23,658 nucleotides of DNA, taken from positions 1 through 23,658 of the forward strand of contig JBCDKU010000042.1 of the NCBI GenBank assembly GCA_038746265.1. The letters run 5' to 3'. Of this stretch, positions 1 through 9,377 are shown in pieces (the first letter of the stretch is position 1; each line of letters begins with the position of its first letter). Below the pieces are notes generated by a model. That model was not told the DNA's origin. It searched no databases and worked only from the letters and a program-made list of their open reading frames with translations. A program made the translations under genes and the position numbers. The DNA is from JBCBKP01 sp038746265. GTDB lineage: Bacteria > Planctomycetota > Phycisphaerae > Phycisphaerales > UBA1924.

Positions 1-634
1 CCACGGCGACGACGTAGCGGCCTTCGCCGTGGACCTCGTCGAGGGGTTCGGTCGGGCGTCCCGGGCCGTTAGAGCGGTCGAGGAGTTCATCGATGATGCC
101 CTGGCGGCGGCGTTCGCCGTTCTCCTTGGCGAGCGGGCCCATCACAACGAGCACGCGGGCGCCGTCGGGGCGGGCCTGCTTGATCATCTGGCCGCTCAGG
201 CGGCCCGCGGCGTAGTTGTCGGCGCCGACGAAGCAGATGCGGCCCGAGAGGATGCAGTCCGAGTCCACCGTGACGAGCGGCATGGTGCGTCCGAGGCTCC
301 GGAGCATGAGCGCCTGGCGGTTGGGATCGACCGGGCTGACGGCGAGGGCGCCGAAGCCCTTGCCCTCGGTATCGATGAGCATGTCGGTCTGCTTGTCGGC
401 CGAGCCGTCGGCGCGGAGGACGGTGAGCTCGACGTCGTAGAGGTCGGCCGCGGTCTCGGCACCTTCGATGAGACGCTCCCAGTACTTGTCGTTATCGGCC
501 GTGATCAGCGCGACCCGGGTGATCGCGGGTTCCTGCTTGAGCTGGGGCAGGGCGATGAGGCTGACGGTGACGGCGGCGATGACACCGAGCCAGACGACGG
601 TGCGGATCAACGTATTTCCTCGTCCGATTTTCAT
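1..634 (-). CDS. Sugar-type periplasmic substrate-binding protein (3' end cut by window edge)
   Basis: Reading the minus strand from the ATG at 634 gives an open frame of 211 codons that runs off the left edge, so the C-terminal third or so is missing. It starts MKIGRGNTLIRTVVWLGVIA, a hydrophobic N-terminal segment (about residues 9-30) suiting a signal peptide or anchor. It then shows the RbsB/LacI-like binding fold: VALITADNDKYWERLIEGAE, GALAVSPVNPNRQA, PLVTVDSD, FVGADNYAAGRLSGQ and a later RRQGIIDELL. This is the Peripla_BP_4 family, which captures sugars in the periplasm for ABC importers, or feeds sensors. AAGGAA lies about 7 nt before the start. No permease or ATPase is in the window; they could lie to the left. 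The ligand cannot be read from sequence. Family call is confident, substrate unknown. Confidence 0.85.
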   Translation of the reverse strand, partial: MKIGRGNTLIRTVVWLGVIAAVTVSLIALPQLKQEPAITRVALITADNDKYWERLIEGAETAADLYDVELTVLRADGSADKQTDMLIDTEGKGFGALAVSPVDPNRQALMLRSLGRTMPLVTVDSDCILSGRICFVGADNYAAGRLSGQMIKQARPDGARVLVVMGPLAKENGERRRQGIIDELLDRSNGPGRPTEPLDEVHGEGRYVVAV

Positions 635-784
635 AGTCGATTTCCTTGCAGGTTCCGCCCGATTTCTGCGATGTCGCGGGCGTCGCATAGCGTACAGAGA
701 ACGACTTGTGAACGCGAGCGGAACCTTGCTGGTGGGACTGTGCCGGCAACTGTCGCAATTCCAAGATGCGCGTTTATGCGGCGG

Positions 785-798
785 AAAACGCTTGTTTT
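785..798. promoter_or_regulatory. Possible operator-like inverted repeat
   Basis: AAAACGCTTGTTTT has 5-bp arms (AAAAC and GTTTT) around a 4-bp centre. It lies in the AT-rich part of a divergent promoter region, about 150 bp upstream of the leftward start. LacI-family operators are often short palindromes with a CG-containing centre, and the left half resembles one, but the right half does not match well. The assignment is speculative. Confidence 0.2.
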
Positions 799-922
799 GT
801 CGAGCATTTTGAAACATTTGTGCGCCTCAAACATCGCACTTTCGGAGATATCCGCTACTGTGTATTGATGACGCTCATTCTGGGTGTCAAAGGTTCGCAA
901 CTCTCTCTGGCGTAGAAGGGGC

Positions 923-941
923 GGACGGCATTGAGCCGTCT
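923..941 (+). other. Stem-loop in the 5' leader of the secreted Ig/EF-hand protein gene
   Basis: GACGGC (924-929) and GCCGTC (935-940) form a perfect 6-bp stem around ATTGA, extendable by one G-T pair. It sits about 50 nt before the ATG and about 30 nt before the ribosome-binding site. It has no T-run, so it is not a terminator by appearance. It may be a leader structure or chance. Confidence 0.25.
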
Positions 942-988
942 GGTCCATCGCCGCAGGTACTGAGAAACGAGTAAGGAGATACCGAGGG

Positions 989-2065
989 ATGAACACGATG
1001 ATGAAGACGCTTGCCGCCGCCACGATCGCCTGTGTCGCGACCGGCGCGTCCGCGCAGAACCTTCTCCAGACGCCGGGCTTCGAGGCGAGCTCGAACCCGT
1101 TCGATCCGAACTTCAACAATCCGTTCTTCGGCTGGACCACCTTCAACGGCGTCCAAGGCGACAACAACATCGAGGTCGCGCCGAACAACGGCGTGTGGTC
1201 GGCGAAGCTCTTCGGCACCGGCGCTGTCGGCGGCGGCCAGAGCGATAACGGTCTCTTCCAAGTCGTCCCGGTCACCCCGGGCGTGCAGTACACCGCGTCG
1301 ATCGCCGGTCTCACGCCGAGCTTCGACCCGCTGATCGCGCTGGTCCCGGGTTCGGCGAACCCGCCGTCTGATCCGACGGGCCACATCCCGCTGCTGATCG
1401 TCGATTTCCGGGGTGCCGGTGGCGTGCCGCTCGGCTCGTTCAGCACCGAGATCGTTGAGCTCGACCCGACCTTCGATCCGGATGACCCGATGAGCGTTCC
1501 TGGCCCGGGCTTCACGCCGTTCGATACGTTCGTCGGCGCGTCGTTCCTCGCCGAGGCCCCGGCCGGCGCGGTCGAGGCTCAGGTCACGATCCTGCTCATC
1601 CAGTTCGACGGCACGATGGGTGCTCTGTTTGTCGATGACGTGTTCTTCGGGGTCAGCCAGACCGCTCCGGTCATCAACGCCCTGAACGTGCCGTCGTTCG
1701 GCTTCACCGGTGTACCGCTCACGGTCAGCGCTGACGTCGCAGACCCGAACGGCAACGTGACCGGCGTCGAGTTCTTCCTCAACGGCACCACCTCGCTCGG
1801 CACCGCGGTCCCGGATATGAACGGCAACGCGGAGCTCGTGATCTCGCCGGCTCAGACCGCGGGTCTCGGCGCGGGGCGCTACGGCATCACCGCGATCGCG
1901 ACCGACAACGACGGCGATCAGGTCCAGCAGGAGAACGGCACGATCCTCGTCGGCATCGAGGACGCGGACGGCGACGGCGTCGGCGGCACGACCCTTGACC
2001 TCATCGCGATCCTGAACGCCCTCGACGCGTTCAACGCGAACCAGGCGATCGGAGAGGCTCCGTAA
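989..2065 (+). CDS. Secreted modular protein with Ig-like domain and C-terminal EF-hand (dockerin-like) tail
   Basis: A 358-residue exported protein of unknown function. Residues 1-22 form a signal peptide ending ASA before QNLLQTPGFE. Residues about 23-222 are a beta-rich module beginning N-L-x-x-x-x-F-E and then GW, a layout seen in CBM4/9-like and choice-of-anchor modules; similar starts occur in the next two genes. Residues about 224-320 resemble a bacterial Ig-like domain (VSADVADPNGNVTGVEFFLN, then TAIATDNDGD). Residues 322-358 contain one calcium-loop-like DADGDGVGGTTLDL followed by a helix, as in half a dockerin. AAGGAG sits 10 nt before the ATG; in-frame ATGs at 998 and 1001 are less favoured. 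A hairpin follows at 2113. It probably binds the cell surface or a glycan; no catalytic motif is seen. Confidence 0.8.
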   Translation: MNTMMKTLAAATIACVATGASAQNLLQTPGFEASSNPFDPNFNNPFFGWTTFNGVQGDNNIEVAPNNGVWSAKLFGTGAVGGGQSDNGLFQVVPVTPGVQYTASIAGLTPSFDPLIALVPGSANPPSDPTGHIPLLIVDFRGAGGVPLGSFSTEIVELDPTFDPDDPMSVPGPGFTPFDTFVGASFLAEAPAGAVEAQVTILLIQFDGTMGALFVDDVFFGVSQTAPVINALNVPSFGFTGVPLTVSADVADPNGNVTGVEFFLNGTTSLGTAVPDMNGNAELVISPAQTAGLGAGRYGITAIATDNDGDQVQQENGTILVGIEDADGDGVGGTTLDLIAILNALDAFNANQAIGEAP

Positions 2066-2112
2066 GCGGGGCCCAAAGCCGGCCGAGAGGTCGGTAAGTG
2101 AATAACTTTGGT

Positions 2113-2138
2113 GGTCGGCTCGGGCGTCCGGGCCGACC
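2113..2138 (+). terminator. Hairpin downstream of the Ig/EF-hand protein gene
   Basis: GGTCGGCTCGG (2113-2123) and CCGGGCCGACC (2128-2138) pair over 11 bp with one G-T wobble and a 4-nt loop. It lies 48 bp after the stop codon. The following GCTTTCCC is a poor T-run, so termination may be partial or assisted. The remaining gap up to 2241 shows only the ribosome-binding site of the next gene. Confidence 0.55.
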
Positions 2139-2241
2139 GCTTTCCCGAGCGGCGTTTGTGACCCGCGCCGCGACGGAGTGAGAAATCAGAGCTCCGCTCC
2201 GTTCTGGAGGGGGCGTCCTTTTGAAGAAAGGGAGCGAGACA

Positions 2242-2898
2242 ATGAACAAGTGTGCTGCAATTCTTGGCGTGGCCGCGTTGGCCGGTGCCGCGGTGGCCCA
2301 GCCGGCGACGACGAGCCTGATCGTCAACGGAGGTTTCGATGACCCGACCGACCCGGGCGCGGGGTGGTCGCTGTTCAACAACGCCGCCATCAACCAGCCG
2401 GGCGGTCTGTTCCCGGATCCGGCCGGCCTGCTGGATAACAACTTCCTCGGCGTGTTCGGCACGTTCTCCGGCCAGGAGAACTTCGGCGGTGCCGCCCAGA
2501 CGCTCGTCGGCTGGGACTTCGGTGACGTGATCACGTTCAGCGCCGAGGCCTACACCTCGAGCGGCGACTCGATCGTCGGCACCGAGAACGAGGCGTTCGT
2601 CGCGATCAACGCGTTCGACGCGGGCGGCAACTTCCTGTTCAACGTCCCGTCGGTGCTCCGTGTGAACGGCAGCAGCCCTGAGGACGAGATCATCACGCTT
2701 CAGAACGACTTCGTCGTCACGCAGTCCCTGCGCGGCATCGTCGATCGCTTCGAGGTCGTGGCGATCTTCCGCCAGCCGGCCGGCACGTTCGGCGGCGGCA
2801 GCGTGTTCTTTGACAACATCAGCGTGACCGTGCCGACCCCGGCCGCCGCTGGTGTGCTGGGCCTGGGCGGCCTGGTCGCGGCGCGTCGTCGCCGCTAA
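2242..2898 (+). CDS. Secreted protein with PEP-CTERM-like C-terminal sorting signal
   Basis: A 218-residue exported protein. I chose the ATG at 2242 because AAGGGAG ends 8 nt upstream and the protein then opens with a clean signal peptide (MNKCAAILGVAALAGAAVAQ); the frame can also open at a TTG at 2221, but that has no ribosome site and adds a charged stretch. The body (about 20-195) is beta-rich and begins SLIVNGGFDDP then GWSLFNN, matching the N-terminal modules of its neighbours. The tail VPTPAAAGVLGLGGLVAA followed by RRRR is a PEP-CTERM-like signal: Pro-containing motif, hydrophobic helix, Arg cluster. In that system an exosortase-type enzyme processes the tail, but no exosortase is in this window. 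Function is unknown; surface or exopolysaccharide association is inferred. A strong terminator follows. Confidence 0.82.
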   Translation: MNKCAAILGVAALAGAAVAQPATTSLIVNGGFDDPTDPGAGWSLFNNAAINQPGGLFPDPAGLLDNNFLGVFGTFSGQENFGGAAQTLVGWDFGDVITFSAEAYTSSGDSIVGTENEAFVAINAFDAGGNFLFNVPSVLRVNGSSPEDEIITLQNDFVVTQSLRGIVDRFEVVAIFRQPAGTFGGGSVFFDNISVTVPTPAAAGVLGLGGLVAARRRR

Positions 2899-2941
2899 GT
2901 CGGTGGACCTCCCGTTCGTTCGGGAGTTGTGAACCTACACG

Positions 2942-2975
2942 GGGTGGGGCCGGGAATCTCGGCTCCACCCTTTTT
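2942..2975 (+). terminator. Rho-independent terminator
   Basis: GGGTGGGGCCG (2942-2952) pairs with CGGCTCCACCC (2960-2970) over 11 bp, including one G-T wobble, with a 7-nt loop, followed directly by TTTTTCTTT. This is a textbook intrinsic terminator 43 bp after the PEP-CTERM-like gene. A smaller perfect hairpin, CTCCCG-TTCGTT-CGGGAG at 2909-2926, lies between it and the stop codon. Confidence 0.88.
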
Positions 2976-3066
2976 CTTTGATCCGATCCCGGTTCTGTTG
3001 CGAAGAATCGGGGCGGGTCGGGGGATCTGTGAGAAGTTGCAGAGGACGAGAACCGAGGGAATCGCT

Positions 3067-4611
3067 GTGAACCGAATGAACATCAAGACTCTGGTTGCGG
3101 GCGTGTGCGCGGCGGTCTGCGGGGCTGCTGCCGCCCAGAACCTCGCGAACAACGAGTCGTTCGAGTCCCCGATCGCGTTCTCGAACGTGCAGGACAACTG
3201 GAACGCCTTTTTCAACGGCGGCCCCGCCGGCGCGGGGCTGACGGGCGAACGGGTTTCGAACGTGGTCGCGGGCGGCTCGCGGGCGCTCGGGCTCGGGATC
3301 GACGGCGCGGCCGCGTCCGACGGCCGCGGCTACGGCGCGTTTGTGGGCGTGTTCCAGTTCATCGAGGGTGTGACCGCGGGGAGCGAGTACGAGTTCTCGC
3401 TGCTCGCGATCGGCGAATCACCGAACGGCGGCGTCGAGTTCCGCATCGAGTGGATCGACTCGACCGGCGGCGTCATCGGTGATCAGTTCGGCAACCAGCG
3501 GCAGATCGGCGGGGAACTGACGAACTCGTTCCGCCGGTTCGAGATCGTCGAGGTCGCGCCGGCGGGCGCGGTGGGGGCGAGCCTCGTGATCGCGGCCCAG
3601 TCGTTCGCGAACGACGGGACCAGCCCTGCTTCGGTCGCGGTGGTGCTCGATGATGTGGAGTTCTTCACAACCGAACCGCCGACGCCCTCGCCCGGGTCGC
3701 TTGTGATCGTGGATGAGTTCGACGGCAACGCTCTCGATACGACGGTCTGGCGGCAGCCCAACATCGGCGTCGCGTCGTTCCTGGGACGGACGCGGCTGCG
3801 CCCGCCGAGCTTCCCGCTCGAGGTCTCGAACGGCACATTGAAGCTCGTTGTTGATACCTTCAACCCGTTCGACACCGGCACGTTCTTTGGCTCGGAGATC
3901 CAGACCAACGAGACGTTCCGGCTTGAGGACGGGCTGATCTTCGAGACGCGGTCGCGGCTCCTGCCCGGCACGCCCGGCGGCGTTCTTGGCTCGCTGTTCA
4001 CCTACTTCTTCGGCGGCGGTATCCGCGACGAGATCGACTTCGAGATCCTGTCGAACGACATCCCGCTTGCGAACGACCGCGTGCTGACGAACGTGTTTGT
4101 CGATGATGACTTCACCGTCGGTGGTGATAGCGCGTTCCGCAGCGTGCCGAACTTGGACATCACGGAGTTCAACACGTATCGGATCGAGTGGTACCCGGAC
4201 CGGATCGAGTGGTTCATCAACGGGACGCTCGTGCGGACTGAGACGCAGTCGGTGCCCGACGGCGTGGTGCCTCAGAACGGCGACGACGGCACGCGGGTGT
4301 ATCTGAACGCGTGGGCGCCGAGCGATACGTTCGGTGTGGCGTTCAACTCGAACCTGCAGGCGACGACCAACCCGCAACAGAACCAGCGGTTCACCTACGA
4401 GGTGGATCGTGTTGAGATCCGTCGGCCGCTGCCGGGGTGCAGCGTGTTCGACCTGATGCCTCCCTTCGGCGTGCTCGATGACGCGGATATCGACGCGGGG
4501 CTGGACGTGATCGCGTCGCAGACGCTCGGGGCGGACTTCAACGGGGACGGCTCGTTCGATGTCTTCGATGTGCTCGCGTTGATCGCGGCCGTCGATGCCG
4601 GCTGCCTGTGA
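3067..4611 (+). CDS. Secreted GH16-type glycoside hydrolase with N-terminal beta-module and dockerin-like tail
   Basis: A 514-residue exported glycoside hydrolase. The start is GTG at 3067, preceded by GAGGGA with 6-nt spacing; an ATG at 3076 lies too far from it. A signal peptide ends near CGAAAAQ, then a beta-rich module (about 25-200) opens with NLANNESFESP like its upstream neighbours. Residues about 209-453 are a GH16 ConA-like catalytic domain: VDEFDGNALDTTVW, then DEIDFEIL, where E322, D324 and E326 would be nucleophile, helper and acid/base, then YRIEWYPDRIEWFINGTLV and VYLNAWAP. The spacing is ExDxE, as in lichenases and XTH enzymes, not the ExDxxE of agarases and laminarinases. The tail from C458 contains ADFNGDGSFDVFD (489-501) and ends DAGCL, a dockerin-like EF-hand. 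It should cleave a beta-linked polysaccharide outside the cell; the exact substrate is unknown. Confidence 0.85.
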   Translation: MNRMNIKTLVAGVCAAVCGAAAAQNLANNESFESPIAFSNVQDNWNAFFNGGPAGAGLTGERVSNVVAGGSRALGLGIDGAAASDGRGYGAFVGVFQFIEGVTAGSEYEFSLLAIGESPNGGVEFRIEWIDSTGGVIGDQFGNQRQIGGELTNSFRRFEIVEVAPAGAVGASLVIAAQSFANDGTSPASVAVVLDDVEFFTTEPPTPSPGSLVIVDEFDGNALDTTVWRQPNIGVASFLGRTRLRPPSFPLEVSNGTLKLVVDTFNPFDTGTFFGSEIQTNETFRLEDGLIFETRSRLLPGTPGGVLGSLFTYFFGGGIRDEIDFEILSNDIPLANDRVLTNVFVDDDFTVGGDSAFRSVPNLDITEFNTYRIEWYPDRIEWFINGTLVRTETQSVPDGVVPQNGDDGTRVYLNAWAPSDTFGVAFNSNLQATTNPQQNQRFTYEVDRVEIRRPLPGCSVFDLMPPFGVLDDADIDAGLDVIASQTLGADFNGDGSFDVFDVLALIAAVDAGCL

Positions 4612-4632
4612 TCTTGCGGTACGCTGCCGCTC

Positions 4633-4648
4633 CGGGGCGGGTGCCCCG
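4633..4648 (+). other. Small GC hairpin just upstream of a ribosome-binding site
   Basis: CGGGGC (4633-4638) and GCCCCG (4643-4648) form a perfect 6-bp stem with loop GGGT, in the 55-bp gap between the GH16 and beta-helix genes. It ends a few bases before the AGAGG ribosome-binding site of the next gene and has no T-run. It might limit translation of the downstream gene, or be chance in GC-rich DNA. Confidence 0.25.
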
Positions 4649-4666
4649 CTGAGAGAGGTGGCCGTG

Positions 4667-6814
4667 ATGATCAGTCGTTCTGTGGTGGCGTTGGGCGTGG
4701 CGGCCGCGATGGCGGGGCCGGCGGCCGGTCAGAATCTGCCGGTTCGGTTCGCGGGGCTGACGAATGTCTTCTGCGACGGTGACCGGAACAACGAGCCGCC
4801 GCCGAATTGCGGCACGCCGCCGGGGACGCTGCAGAGCCGGGTCGAGGTGATGCTGCGGATGGATACGGCGTGCTTCGGTACGATCGGTTCGTTCCAGCGG
4901 TACGAGGGTGTGACGGTTCGGTCGTCCGAGGGCAACGAGCTGTTCATCTCGGGCAACGGCACGACCGGCACGGGCGAGGTGGGGTTTCATCACAACGAGG
5001 GCGGCGGCAGCATGCGGATCACGGATGTGTCCGAGCCGCTCGTGACCGATCTCGATGGCGATGCCGGCGGTGCTGGCCTAGGCGGGAGCGCGACGGACAT
5101 CGTGATGTCGGTTGTCATTGATGCGTTCACGATGGCTGACGTGGAGGACGTGACCGGTGAGATTCTGAACTACTGCCCGCCTCCCGAGATGGGCACGCCG
5201 ACGCTGAATCGTTCGTACGGCGGATCGGCAACAACGACAGCGGTGCTGGACGTGCTGCAGCCTGTCATCCTGACGGCGCGCGGCGGCGACGTTGTTGGGC
5301 TCTCGCAGTTCAGCATCGGGGACACGATCCCCGTGGGGCAGTACGCGGTCGTCGTCGATGTCACGTTCGGCGGCGGCCTGCTGGTCGCGGAGCAGATCAT
5401 TGAAACAGAGACGGTGACGCTCGAGCTGACGATGCCCGACTGCAACGGCAACGGGATCAGCGATCTGTCCGAGGCGGGCGTTCCCTGCCCCATCGCGCGG
5501 AATGTGAACCTCGGGGTCGAGTACGGAACGCTCGCCGGCGCGCTCGCGGCCGCTCGTTCGGGTGACACAATCGATGTCTTTGACGCGATCATCTGCGAGT
5601 CTGATCTGGTGGTCTCGGTGCCGTTGACGCTCCGGGGTGTGTCGGCCGCGCAGTCGGTGATCGATGCCGAGAACAATGGTCGCGGGCTGATCATCGATAT
5701 CGGCGCGGGCGATGTCTTGATCGAGAACCTGACGTTCCGCAACGGCGCGACACCGCTGGCCGAGGGCGGCGGGAACGTGTACTCGACATCGCAAGGAACC
5801 GTTCGATTTCTGAACTGCAACTTCGAGAACGGCGTGGCGCTGCGCGGCGGCGGCGTGGCGATGAGCGGAATCCAGGGTGTTCTCGACTTTGCCGATTGCA
5901 ACTTCTTTGACAATCGGTCGAGCGACCTCGGCGGCGCGGTTTTCGTTCTCGATCAGGACGCGACGTTTCGGAGGTGCGTGTTCGAGCGGAGCTCGGCTGA
6001 TGTGGACGGCGGCGCGGCGTTTCTCACCGGTGGTCTGGCGCGTGTTGCGTTTGAGGATTGTCTGTTCCGCGAGAATTCGGCCGGCAATCTTGGTGGGGAC
6101 ATCGCTTCGCAAGCAGGGCTCGGGCTGACGATCGAGCGGAGCAGCTTTACGGCTGCCAGCGCGCCGTTCGGTGGTTCGCTCGCGCAGTTCAACACGACCG
6201 ACACTGTCGTGCGCAGCTCTGTCTTCGACTTCATCGACCCGAACTCCACGGGCTCGGTGATCTACGCGATCGGGACCAACACCGCGCGGTTCGAGAATGT
6301 GACGGCGGTGAACAACGCCGGGGCGTTCGGATTCGCGGCGGTGAGCGGTGCCGAGGTGCGCGTTTACAACGGCATTATGTGGGCGAACGGTCAGTTCACC
6401 GGCGGCGTGAATCAGGGCATCTACGAGAGCTTCAACAGCATCACGCCCGAGGGCGGCGGGACCGATGTCGCGATCGATCCCTTGTTCCGCGATCAGCAGA
6501 ACGGCGACTACCGCCTTCAGCCGGGATCTCCGGCGATCGATCGCTCGCTCAACGAGGACCTGACCGGCTTCGGCGCGCCGTTCGATGCGGGCCGTGAGCC
6601 GCGGTTCCACGACGACACGGGGATGCCCGACCTCGGCGTGCGCTACTTCACGTCGGGGACCGAGGACTACTTCCCGGTCGCGGATCTCGGCGCGTTCGAG
6701 TTCCAGGGCACGACCGTGTGCCCCGTGTGCCGGTCGGATTACAACGGCGACGGTGTTCACGACATCTTCGATCTGCTCGAGTTCCTCGACGACCTCGAGA
6801 CACCGCTGCCCTGA
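4667..6814 (+). CDS. Secreted right-handed parallel beta-helix protein with dockerin-like tail
   Basis: A 715-residue exported protein. ATG 4667 is chosen because AGAGG lies 8 nt upstream and a signal peptide follows (MISRSVVALGVAAAMAGP, cleaved near AAG-Q). Residues about 22-255 form a module I do not recognise, with Cys residues in FCDGDRNNEPPPNCGTPP. DCNGNGISDLSEAG (258-271) is a calcium-loop-like linker. Residues about 279-625 are pectin-lyase-like beta-helix coils with recurring units such as VRFLNCNFENG, FADCNFFDN, FRRCVFERS and FEDCLFREN, ending DPLFRDQQNGDYRLQPGSPA, typical of POMP-like or choice-of-anchor repeats. The tail CPVCRSDYNGDGVHDIFD (685-702) is dockerin-like. No lyase catalytic triad is evident, so binding, adhesion or polysaccharide processing are all possible. 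It starts 55 bp after the GH16 gene and is probably co-transcribed with it. Its stop is only 6 bp from that of the convergent kinase gene. Confidence 0.82.
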   Translation: MISRSVVALGVAAAMAGPAAGQNLPVRFAGLTNVFCDGDRNNEPPPNCGTPPGTLQSRVEVMLRMDTACFGTIGSFQRYEGVTVRSSEGNELFISGNGTTGTGEVGFHHNEGGGSMRITDVSEPLVTDLDGDAGGAGLGGSATDIVMSVVIDAFTMADVEDVTGEILNYCPPPEMGTPTLNRSYGGSATTTAVLDVLQPVILTARGGDVVGLSQFSIGDTIPVGQYAVVVDVTFGGGLLVAEQIIETETVTLELTMPDCNGNGISDLSEAGVPCPIARNVNLGVEYGTLAGALAAARSGDTIDVFDAIICESDLVVSVPLTLRGVSAAQSVIDAENNGRGLIIDIGAGDVLIENLTFRNGATPLAEGGGNVYSTSQGTVRFLNCNFENGVALRGGGVAMSGIQGVLDFADCNFFDNRSSDLGGAVFVLDQDATFRRCVFERSSADVDGGAAFLTGGLARVAFEDCLFRENSAGNLGGDIASQAGLGLTIERSSFTAASAPFGGSLAQFNTTDTVVRSSVFDFIDPNSTGSVIYAIGTNTARFENVTAVNNAGAFGFAAVSGAEVRVYNGIMWANGQFTGGVNQGIYESFNSITPEGGGTDVAIDPLFRDQQNGDYRLQPGSPAIDRSLNEDLTGFGAPFDAGREPRFHDDTGMPDLGVRYFTSGTEDYFPVADLGAFEFQGTTVCPVCRSDYNGDGVHDIFDLLEFLDDLETPLP

Positions 6815-6820
6815 TACACG

Positions 6821-9199
<2,379 letters not shown>

Positions 9200-9306
9200 G
9201 GTCGCGTGCAGCGTACCGGGTCTGTTTCTGTTGGCTCGTTTTGAGAAGGTCTCTGTACGGTTGTTTCGGAGGCGATCGGCTGTTCGTCAAGCGGTTGCTG
9301 TCCCGA

Positions 9307-9325
9307 TACAGTGCAAGCGACCGGT
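9307..9325 (+). promoter_or_regulatory. Shared element upstream of galK
   Basis: TACAGTGCAAGCGACCGGT lies in the 178-bp gap between the divergent kinase and galK genes, ending 52 nt before the galK ATG. Its first 12 bases (9307-9318) recur exactly upstream of galM on the minus strand, with CCGGT following in both after a one-base length difference. Just upstream, TTGCTGT at 9295-9301 partly mirrors the element. A TAGAAT that could serve as -10 is at 9340-9345, with no clear -35. It is a candidate operator for sugar control, perhaps for the LacI regulator downstream; this is inferred. Confidence 0.5.
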
Positions 9326-9377
9326 GGAGTGTCAAGGTTTAGAATTCCTCATGCCGGGGCGGAGGCAGGTCTCTCAG

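Larger units (their letters stand above)
635..988. promoter_or_regulatory. Divergent intergenic region between binding protein and secreted protein
   Basis: This 354-bp gap separates two divergently transcribed genes and must hold both promoters. It is visibly more AT-rich around 770-870 than the flanking coding DNA. I see no convincing small gene in it. It holds two modest inverted repeats, listed separately, and an AAGGAG ribosome-binding site at 973-978 for the rightward gene. No confident -35/-10 pair was found on either strand. Confidence 0.6.

Noticed and set aside
29..868. Plus-strand open frame at the left edge
   Set aside because: The minus strand of 1-634 encodes a recognisable sugar-binding protein with a ribosome-binding site; the plus frame has no family features and its tail reads through the promoter region.
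5078..6760. Open frame of 560 codons on the minus strand opposite the beta-helix gene
   Set aside because: Arg/Ala/His-rich shadow; the plus strand encodes clear beta-helix repeats and a signal peptide.
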